Positions 1 to 5,118 of a stretch of 7,237 bases of DNA are shown here, piece after piece; position 1 is the stretch's first letter; the number at the start of each line of letters is the position of its first letter. The stretch covers positions 1 through 7,237 of the forward strand of contig CAVBGA010000019.1 in the NCBI GenBank assembly GCA_963594675.1, in the 5' to 3' direction. A model generated the notes under the pieces. That model had not been told where the DNA came from, made no database searches, and saw only the letters and a program-made list of their open reading frames with translations. Source of the stretch: Ruminococcus_G sp963594675 (GTDB taxonomy: Bacteria > Bacillota > Clostridia > Lachnospirales > Lachnospiraceae). Both the position numbers and the translations under genes were made by a program.

Positions 1-189
1 ACAAATGAATTTGATTTTTTAGTCACAAGTGTTACAAAAACGCTTGACCAGAACAATTCTAGAAATGATCAAGAAATGCCTATCGCTATTGGAAATGTAA
101 TGCTTTTACATCATGCTAGCATATCCACATTTGAAAGTCTAGAAATCTTTTATAATAATACCCCGTTGCATACTAGCTGCGAACAGTGA
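1..189 (+). CDS. 3' end of an unrecognised protein (partial)
   Basis: A reading frame open from the first base of the window to a TGA at 187-189 gives the last 62 residues of a protein whose start lies outside. The other five frames of this stretch contain stops, which supports it as coding, although 62 codons is short. The fragment contains the stretches EFDFLVTSVTKTLDQ and PIAIGNVMLLHHASISTFES and ends in LHTSCEQ. I do not recognise the family: there is no obvious helix-turn-helix, transmembrane segment or catalytic motif. It points the same way as the double-glycine peptide gene, 147 bp downstream, but I see no evidence that the two are functionally linked. It could also be the tail of a decayed gene. 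Confidence 0.45.
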   Translation, partial: TNEFDFLVTSVTKTLDQNNSRNDQEMPIAIGNVMLLHHASISTFESLEIFYNNTPLHTSCEQ

Positions 190-336
190 GTTACCTATAC
201 TAGTGAAATGCTGATCCTGTTGGAGTATAGAAAATAAAAAATTGAAAATAATTTAGCCTTTTGTATGGGGAGCTTCGTATAAATAAGCATCAAGGATAAA
301 AAACAAAAACACATACACAAACAGGAGGAAAAATTT

Positions 337-591
337 ATGACAAGCAAAAGAGTAGAGTTAAAAGAGTGTGAGATGAATCAGGTTGTTGGAGGATTTTGGA
401 TGATAACCGGTTCCACCAATCGAATTGGAAAAGATAGGGATAGAATGAGGATATATTACACCTTTGACGACGTGGATGCAGTTAATACTTGGATCAATAA
501 TCATCCAAATGCAGACGGCCGATCCACCGATGAGGATGATGATTATGTGATTAATGGTCTGCTCGCAGCAGGTTTGATTCACGCAGCTTGA
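337..591 (+). CDS. Double-glycine leader peptide precursor (bacteriocin-like or signalling peptide)
   Basis: This encodes an 84-residue peptide precursor. The first 19 residues match the double-glycine leader consensus recognised by C39-peptidase ABC exporters: Leu8 at -12, Glu12 at -8, Met13 at -7, Val16 at -4, then Gly18-Gly19 at -2/-1. Cleavage after Gly19 would release a 65-residue product beginning FWMITG. That product has no cysteine, so it cannot form disulfides or lanthionines. It is acidic (about 12 Asp/Glu against 6 Lys/Arg, with an EDDD run near residues 66-69) and ends in a small hydrophobic tail, NGLLAAGLIHAA. Classical class II bacteriocins are usually cationic, so this may be a signal or an unusual bacteriocin. 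The start is set by AGGAGG at 323-328, 8 nt before the ATG. No exporter, immunity protein or partner peptide is visible. A hairpin with a T tract follows at 628-685, so it looks monocistronic. Confidence 0.75.
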   Translation: MTSKRVELKECEMNQVVGGFWMITGSTNRIGKDRDRMRIYYTFDDVDAVNTWINNHPNADGRSTDEDDDYVINGLLAAGLIHAA

Positions 592-627
592 TAATATATA
601 TAAATGAAATGATGGTAGGCAAATGAT

Positions 628-685
628 AAACAGGAGCATGGGCAAAAGTGGGAAAATGTATTGCACATGCTTCTGTTTTTCTTTT
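628..685 (+). terminator. Intrinsic terminator after the double-glycine peptide gene
   Basis: The arms AAACAGGAGCATG (628-640) and CATGCTTCTGTTT (666-678) pair over 13 positions with one G-U pair, enclosing a 25-nt loop. A T-rich tract (TTTTTCTTTT, 676-685) follows at once. The loop is longer than usual, but the stem and T tract fit a factor-independent terminator for the gene ending at 591. Confidence 0.7.
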
Positions 686-750
686 GGCATCCAACCACAC
701 ATCATACAGCTATAAATCCGTAAGGAAATCCAGCGGTAGATCCTACAGCC

Positions 751-921
751 TTAATTTTCTTTCTCCCTTATCATTTTCTCGATAAGGTCTACGGATTCTT
801 CTAGTTCCTCAGCAATCTGGGGGATTGGTTTGCCTTTAGCAAGTTTCTTTTCAATTTGTTGAAGGAGTTTAAGGTCTTGGCCTTTCTGCAGGCCCCTTTG
901 TTCGCCCTGTTTTTTTTCTGC
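751..921 (-). pseudogene. C-terminal remnant of an Rpn-family nuclease/transposase-like protein
   Basis: Read on the minus strand, 56 codons end in TAA at 751-753 and are bounded upstream by an in-frame TAA at 922-924, with no usable start codon or ribosome binding site at the 5' end. The translation begins with a Lys/Glu/Gln/Gly-rich linker (GEQRGLQKGQDLKLLQQ) followed by a helical stretch, KLAKGKPIPQIAEELEES, then VDLIEKMIREKEN. That layout of an E/K/Q-G repeat linker before a small helix-turn-helix-like tail is typical of the C-terminus of Rpn (recombination-promoting nuclease, PD-(D/E)XK transposase-like) proteins, which are usually around 300 residues. The catalytic N-terminal domain is absent, so this is a decayed fragment. 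The family call rests on pattern recognition by eye. Confidence 0.6.
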
Positions 922-998
922 TTAGAAATTAATCATCTTTATTATAAAATAAAATGTCTTTACATGCACATAGTAATCTACCTAATTTTGGTGTTCAA

Positions 999-1038
999 TA
1001 ACCAATTTTTAGTATAAATTTTACAGAAAAATTGGTTA
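999..1038. promoter_or_regulatory. 12-bp inverted repeat, candidate operator (site A)
   Basis: TAACCAATTTTT (999-1010) and AAAAATTGGTTA (1027-1038) are exact reverse complements separated by 16 nt. The dyad lies 131 bp before the start of the first URO-D gene and ends 30 nt before the extended -10 element at 1066-1074, where an activator would bind. No T tract follows, so a terminator is unlikely. The right half carries TTACAGAAA (1021-1029), which recurs upstream of the transporter gene at 6600-6608. The binding protein is probably one of the two PucR-like regulators (inference). Confidence 0.55.
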
Positions 1039-1065
1039 CTGGATGCCTATTTTTGCACCTATTCC

Positions 1066-1074
1066 TGCTATAAA
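1066..1074 (+). promoter_or_regulatory. Extended -10 promoter element for the first URO-D gene
   Basis: TGCTATAAA matches the extended -10 pattern TGn-TATAAT with one mismatch. No good -35 is present at the expected distance (around 1046-1051), which suits a promoter that depends on an activator bound to the dyad just upstream. Transcription would start near 1081, giving a leader of about 90 nt. Confidence 0.4.
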
Positions 1075-1169
1075 ATGTAATCAAGTAGAAAGAGACAGCG
1101 TAAGGAGCTGTTTGGAATATCTTGAAGAAAAGAAGTGTAAGCAGCATAAGAATAAGGGAGGATTGCATT

Positions 1170-2213
1170 ATGTTAACAGCGAAACAGAATATGATCGAAT
1201 GTATGAAACCGGGGGGAAATCCTGATCGTTACGTGAATCAGTATGAAGCGATTAAGCTCTTATTTCATCCATTTATGTTTACCAGTCCTGCTCCACAGAA
1301 GGGTGAAGTGAACATTGTAAACTCTTGGGGTGTTACCAACAGTTTTCCGGATAATGTTCCTGGAGCTTTTCCTGTACACACTCCAGATAAGATTGTAGTT
1401 AAAGATATTGAGCACTGGCAGGATTATGTAAAAGCACCTTCGCTTGATTTTCCGAAGGAGCTTTGGGATCAGTGCAAAGCTATGTATGATGAAGTAGATA
1501 CAGAGAAAGCATTTAAAGCTACTTTTGTAGCACCAGGACTTTTTGAGCAGACACATCATCTCTGTGAAATGGTAAATGCACTTTATTACTATGTTGACTA
1601 TGAAGATGAAATGCATGACATGATTAAATATCTCACAGAATGGGAATTGAAATTGGCAGAAGGCATTTGCGATAACTTGCATCCAGATATGATTTTCCAC
1701 CATGATGATTGGGGTAGCCACGATAGTACATTCCTTAGTCGGGCAATGTTTGAAGATTTCTTCTTGGATTCTTATAAAGAAATTTATGGCTATTATAAGA
1801 ATCATGGAGTGGATTATATTGTACATCATTCTGATAGCTATGCAGCTACCTTGGTACCTGCTATGATTGAGATGGGCATTGATGTGTTCCAGGGTTGCAT
1901 GAAGACCAACAATGTGCCAGAATTGATTGAAAAATACGGGGACAAGATTAGTTTCATGGGAGTCATTGAAAATGCTTTTGTAGATCATGAAGGTTGGACC
2001 GACGAAGAGTGTGAGAAAGTTGTTCGTGAGACAGTTGCTGAGTGTGGTATGCACCATTTCATTCCTTGTATTGCACAGGGTGGACCTGGTTCTGTATATC
2101 CAGGAGTTTATTTATCTTTGGCAAGTGCAATTGATAAAGTAAATCAGGAACAGTTTGGATTTACACCTGAAGAACAGGCTGCAATGCGATTGCCACATGA
2201 CATTATGTTCTAA
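1170..2213 (+). CDS. URO-D-fold methyltransferase-like protein (paralogue 1)
   Basis: This encodes a 347-residue cytoplasmic protein of the uroporphyrinogen decarboxylase superfamily, in the branch with MtaA/CmuA-type methyltransferases. Family members usually move methyl groups to or from corrinoid proteins or coenzyme M; the substrate here is unknown. Visible family features are NSWG (51-54), the VPGAFP segment (63-68), HHDDWGS (177-183), HHSDSY (219-224), MGIDVFQGCM (235-244) and GPGSVYPGVY (305-314). It matches the 4035-5075 product along its whole length, roughly 40-50% identical by eye. The ATG at 1170 is chosen because GGGAGG lies 8 nt upstream (1156-1161) and the N-terminus then aligns with the paralogue; the in-frame TTG at 1122 has no such support. 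Oddities: the usual HxCG zinc motif reads HHSD, and the GGIDN motif of the paralogue is GVIEN here (264-268). It appears to be a single-gene unit ending at a hairpin at 2247-2279. Confidence 0.88.
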   Translation: MLTAKQNMIECMKPGGNPDRYVNQYEAIKLLFHPFMFTSPAPQKGEVNIVNSWGVTNSFPDNVPGAFPVHTPDKIVVKDIEHWQDYVKAPSLDFPKELWDQCKAMYDEVDTEKAFKATFVAPGLFEQTHHLCEMVNALYYYVDYEDEMHDMIKYLTEWELKLAEGICDNLHPDMIFHHDDWGSHDSTFLSRAMFEDFFLDSYKEIYGYYKNHGVDYIVHHSDSYAATLVPAMIEMGIDVFQGCMKTNNVPELIEKYGDKISFMGVIENAFVDHEGWTDEECEKVVRETVAECGMHHFIPCIAQGGPGSVYPGVYLSLASAIDKVNQEQFGFTPEEQAAMRLPHDIMF

Positions 2214-2246
2214 TGTAAAATGAAACTTTGAATATAAGAAAATATA

Positions 2247-2279
2247 AAAGATGCTCAGTATACATTGCTGGGCATCTTT
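2247..2279. terminator. Terminator between convergent genes, probably bidirectional
   Basis: AAAGATGCTCAG (2247-2258) pairs with CTGGGCATCTTT (2268-2279), 12 bp with one G-U pair and a 9-nt loop. It lies 34 bp after the plus-strand URO-D gene and 98 bp beyond the end of the minus-strand regulator gene. The flanking T tract is better on the minus strand (TTTTATATTTTC), so it probably ends regulator transcription as well as URO-D transcription. Confidence 0.75.
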
Positions 2280-2376
2280 GGTGTATATGCGAGCTTGTAA
2301 GGAGTTGCCAATGGCAGGCCTTGTAGCAGCGTATTTATTCACGGTGAATTGTTAATGGAAAATCCGTTAGATGACT

Positions 2377-3849
2377 TCAAATAGAATGAATATCAAGATT
2401 TTCCAGGTTATTTAAAAAGTGTAGAGAAATATGGCAGTAATTCCTTACAGTACTGTCGTTTAGGTCAATTTCTAATTTTTCTTGAATCTTTTTGATTCGA
2501 TAAACCGTAGTATTTCTATGCAAGTAAAGTTCAGCGGAAGTTTGTGCAATGGATCGTTCATTATTTAAAAAACAGAGAAGGGTGTGAAACATATCATCGC
2601 CTTTTTGTTTTTCTTTCCATAGCTCCAGCGTAGCTGGCATGCAGGCCATCATTTTTTCAGTAGGTGCGACTTCGGCTAAAAGGAGATATTCGATGGCATA
2701 TTTTTCAAAGTTCTGAAAGGCCTTAGGCTTTTCTTCGTGATCACTGCGTTTTAGAGCGTATTCAGCCTGATGGTAAAATTTGGATATTTGGTAAATACCG
2801 CTTTTATCAGGAAGACTAAAGCCTATGCGTACAGGATTATGCATTACTAAATTCCTAAGTAGTGTACGGGAATCATATTCCTCAGTCAGATTTCGAGTGG
2901 AGAGGATAATAAGCTCGTTTTTCCATACATTGATGCTGGTATCTGTTAGATTTTGAATAAGCATACGGAATAGAGAGTTCAAATGTCGTTTTAATGTTTC
3001 TAAATCTGTTTGCGTATGTAAACGAACCACGGTGACATAGAACTCGTCATCCTCTTTCCAATTCATATACTTGAGTTGCAGTTCCAAATCTCTACGATTA
3101 TAGGTCTTTCCGCGAAGTAAGGTTAGGAATACATTGGAAGGATCAGAAATTAAATCATTAGCAAGAATTTGACCTAGAGAGGGTTCCAACACATCAATTA
3201 ATTCATGGAGAAGCTGCATATCTCCTTGATTTAGTTGCCTTTCTTTGGCAATTAGATTGATGCGTCCACAAATGTGCGTGTTGAAAAAAATGCTGTAGGT
3301 AACCCCGGACAAGTTGATCAGATTATTCTGGGGCAGATCATAACTGATTTTGTTTTCGGAGTAGAACTCATTATTCCCGCTATAATATTTGAGCATATTA
3401 ATAGCGTTGACAGAGGAATAACCGTATTTATGCAAATAGGCCCACTCAGAATCTAAGTCATGCTCCCCGTAAGCACTAGTTTGTCCAAGGACTTTATTGT
3501 TTGCATCGAAGAGAATCATAGGATTTTTGAAAAGTTTATATGCTTGGTCGATGGCTGCCTGATAGTCCTGTTTGGACAGGGAGTCTTTGATACTGCTGAT
3601 CCAGTCTTCGTGAGAATCAAAAATAGCCTGAATTAACTCAAGAACTCTGGTAACCGTCATGTCATAGATATAAATTTTATCTCCCTCACCAGAGCAGACA
3701 ACATAATCTTTTTCTTTATAAATGTGGACGCAGTTTGTAGCATAAGCCAGGCGAGCGCTATTTAGGATTGCTGGTGCATCTTCCCTAATTTCCGTTTTAA
3801 TATCAAGTTCAGATATTTGATTAGCAATCATCCACATACTTAATTTCAC
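2377..3849 (-). CDS. PucR/CdaR-like transcriptional regulator
   Basis: This 490-residue protein has the architecture of PucR/CdaR-type regulators. Its C-terminal helix-turn-helix (PF13556-like) spans about 428-475, with the hallmark LYLHRNTTVYRIKKI at 441-455. A middle region (about 265-375) resembles the degenerate GGDEF-like domain found in these proteins, and a likely sensory domain around 105-230 contains NPMILFDANNKVLG (109-122). The N-terminal 80 residues resemble in layout those of the truncated regulator at the right edge. The start is a GTG at 3847-3849 with GGAGG 8 nt upstream (3858-3862). It is placed between two URO-D genes and read toward the left, so a role as their local regulator, probably responding to the substrate, is inferred. 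It is likely its own transcription unit, since a terminator separates it from the URO-D gene upstream. Its own promoter region carries a 10-bp inverted repeat. Confidence 0.9.
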   Translation of the reverse strand: MKLSMWMIANQISELDIKTEIREDAPAILNSARLAYATNCVHIYKEKDYVVCSGEGDKIYIYDMTVTRVLELIQAIFDSHEDWISSIKDSLSKQDYQAAIDQAYKLFKNPMILFDANNKVLGQTSAYGEHDLDSEWAYLHKYGYSSVNAINMLKYYSGNNEFYSENKISYDLPQNNLINLSGVTYSIFFNTHICGRINLIAKERQLNQGDMQLLHELIDVLEPSLGQILANDLISDPSNVFLTLLRGKTYNRRDLELQLKYMNWKEDDEFYVTVVRLHTQTDLETLKRHLNSLFRMLIQNLTDTSINVWKNELIILSTRNLTEEYDSRTLLRNLVMHNPVRIGFSLPDKSGIYQISKFYHQAEYALKRSDHEEKPKAFQNFEKYAIEYLLLAEVAPTEKMMACMPATLELWKEKQKGDDMFHTLLCFLNNERSIAQTSAELYLHRNTTVYRIKKIQEKLEIDLNDSTVRNYCHISLHFLNNLENLDIHSI

Positions 3850-3891
3850 AGCTAGATCCTCCAGTTTTGGAAAAATATTTTAACATTTTGT

Positions 3892-3932
3892 ATCCTTTTG
3901 TTTCTTATACCTATATATTAGCACAAAAGGAT
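3892..3932. promoter_or_regulatory. 10-bp inverted repeat upstream of the regulator gene
   Basis: ATCCTTTTGT (3892-3901) and ACAAAAGGAT (3923-3932) are exact reverse complements separated by an AT-rich 21-nt spacer. The dyad lies about 43-83 bp upstream of the regulator's GTG. A weak minus-strand -10 (TAAAAT, 3877-3882) would put the dyad over the -35 region, which suits autorepression. It overlaps the T tract of the neighbouring terminator. The spacer side holds GGTATAAGAAAC on the minus strand (3900-3911), a loose match to the GGTTACAGAAACC element near the transporter. Confidence 0.45.
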
Positions 3933-3968
3933 GCCTCGTGATGTCTTTTTAAAGAATTCACGAGGCAT
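3924..3968 (-). terminator. Terminator of the transporter / URO-D operon
   Basis: ATGCCTCGTGA (3931-3941) and TCACGAGGCAT (3958-3968) form a perfect 11-bp stem with a 16-nt loop. On the minus strand it is followed by CCTTTT, a modest T tract; the plus strand has none. It lies 66 bp after the minus-strand URO-D stop codon and would limit readthrough into the regulator gene. Confidence 0.7.
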
Positions 3969-4034
3969 TCCCGGTGTCATGCATCCGTACGAAGTTGCCA
4001 GTAGCAAAATTTACAGATTTACATTAAATTGCGT

Positions 4035-5075
4035 TTAGCTATCAAAATGGGTCATAGGTTTTGTTATTTCTTTATCTTCATTGCTAACAACAGCCCCTCC
4101 TTTATTGACAGCATCAATCACATCGGTGATAAAGTCGTATACTCCAGGGAATACAGATCCTGGTTCTCCCATGACTGTGGCGGGGATAAAGTAATTTTTG
4201 CTATTTACTTCACTGATTACTTTACGTGTTACCGCTTCCACATATTCCTTCGTCCAATCAGCTCGGTCTACTTTTCCATTATCAATGCCACCTTGGAAGG
4301 AAATCTGACCACCGTAGCTTTTGATTAGATTTGGAATGTTATTTCCGTACATGCAACCTTGCCAGATATCAATGCCCATTTTTATCATGCTAGGTACTAG
4401 ATTTGCACCATAAGAATCACTATGATGAATGATGAGTTCTACTCCATTTGATTTCCAATAACCGTAGATTTTTTCATAAGCCGGTTGGATAAATTCTTCA
4501 AACATTTCAGCGGAAAGGAAAGAAGATCTCTGACTTCCCCAGTCATCATGATGGAAGAGGGCATCTGGGTGGATATGTTCAATAACTTCTTTTGCAACTT
4601 TAAGCTCATACTCTACAAGATAATCAATCAACTCATGCATAGCTTCCGGTTCATCATAAAAATTGATCATGCATTCTTCCATACCCATAAGATAATGAAG
4701 TTTTTCAAAAATACCAGGCGCGATGAAGGGGGCTACAAAATATTGGTCTCGATCAATAGCCTTAACAGCTTCGATTGTAGGCGCCCATTCTTCGTCAGTA
4801 AATTCGGTTTTTGGCATATGAACTTTTTCTTTCCACTGCGTAATATCATCTAATACAACATACTCTGGTGCAGTGTTGGGAAACATTCCAGGGACGTGCT
4901 CTGGAAATTCCATTCTTACGCCCCAGCCATTCAACCAGACTCCGCCTTTTTCTACTGGTCCCATGGCATAAAGCGTTGCAGGATCAAATGCTAGTTTTAC
5001 ATATTCAAACTGGTTTACGTACTCATCTAATTGTTCACCTTTAATGCAGGCTAATACTTTCTGTTTTGGTGTCAT
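4035..5075 (-). CDS. URO-D-fold methyltransferase-like protein (paralogue 2)
   Basis: This 346-residue soluble protein is a full-length paralogue of the 1170-2213 product. Shared motifs are YVNQFE (19-24), NGWGV (49-53), VPGMFP (61-66), APGIFE (119-124), HHDDWGSQ (175-182), HHSDSY (217-222), MGIDIWQGCM (233-242), QGGIDN (261-266) and EPGSVFPGVY (304-313). The family includes methylcobamide:coenzyme M methyltransferases and chloromethane/O-methyl demethylases; catalysis of methyl transfer here is an inference from the fold. The zinc-binding HxC of MtaA is replaced by HHS, and the late cysteine is absent (IPAT where paralogue 1 has IPCI). A cysteine in QGCM (Cys241) is kept in both. The ATG has AAGGAGG 7 nt upstream (5083-5089). 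It lies 43 bp after the transporter gene on the same strand, so the two are probably cotranscribed, and a terminator follows at 3931-3968. Confidence 0.88.
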   Translation of the reverse strand: MTPKQKVLACIKGEQLDEYVNQFEYVKLAFDPATLYAMGPVEKGGVWLNGWGVRMEFPEHVPGMFPNTAPEYVVLDDITQWKEKVHMPKTEFTDEEWAPTIEAVKAIDRDQYFVAPFIAPGIFEKLHYLMGMEECMINFYDEPEAMHELIDYLVEYELKVAKEVIEHIHPDALFHHDDWGSQRSSFLSAEMFEEFIQPAYEKIYGYWKSNGVELIIHHSDSYGANLVPSMIKMGIDIWQGCMYGNNIPNLIKSYGGQISFQGGIDNGKVDRADWTKEYVEAVTRKVISEVNSKNYFIPATVMGEPGSVFPGVYDFITDVIDAVNKGGAVVSNEDKEITKPMTHFDS

Positions 5076-5118
5076 AATGATTCCTCCTTCAATTATGAAC
5101 GTTTATTTTTAAATCAAA

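Larger units (their letters stand above)
592..1169. other. Intergenic region without an intact gene
   Basis: This 578-bp stretch holds, in order, the peptide gene terminator (628-685), a minus-strand remnant of an Rpn-type protein (751-921), an AT-rich spacer, a 12-bp inverted repeat (999-1038), an extended -10 element (1066-1074) and about 90 nt of probable leader for the first URO-D gene. I see no tRNA, CRISPR or riboswitch in it. Confidence 0.7.

Noticed and set aside
195..230. CTATACT / AGTATAG inverted repeat upstream of the double-glycine peptide
   Set aside because: Only 7 bp with a 22-nt spacer. It is not placed at a recognisable promoter, has no second copy, and could be chance in AT-rich DNA.
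1122..1169. Upstream TTG start that would add 16 residues to the first URO-D protein
   Set aside because: The ATG at 1170 has a strong ribosome binding site at the right distance and aligns with the N-terminus of the paralogue; the extension has neither.
1043..1225. 60-codon plus-strand frame starting at 1043
   Set aside because: It overlaps the ribosome binding site and start of the URO-D gene in another frame, has no ribosome binding site of its own, and overlaps the proposed promoter.
1260..2057. Long minus-strand frame opposite the first URO-D gene
   Set aside because: It is antisense to a well-supported gene, has no ribosome binding site and has a composition typical of a shadow frame (rich in Ile, His, Cys and Phe).
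2299..2349. Small dyads TGCCA-A-TGGCA and ATTCA-CGG-TGAAT between convergent genes
   Set aside because: Arms of only 5 bp, in a region with no promoter role between gene ends. No supporting context.
2301..2384. 27-codon open stretch after the first URO-D gene (contains VFIHGELLMENPLDDFK)
   Set aside because: It looks protein-like but is short, has a stop just upstream and no start with a ribosome binding site, and runs into the end of the regulator gene. Chance cannot be excluded.
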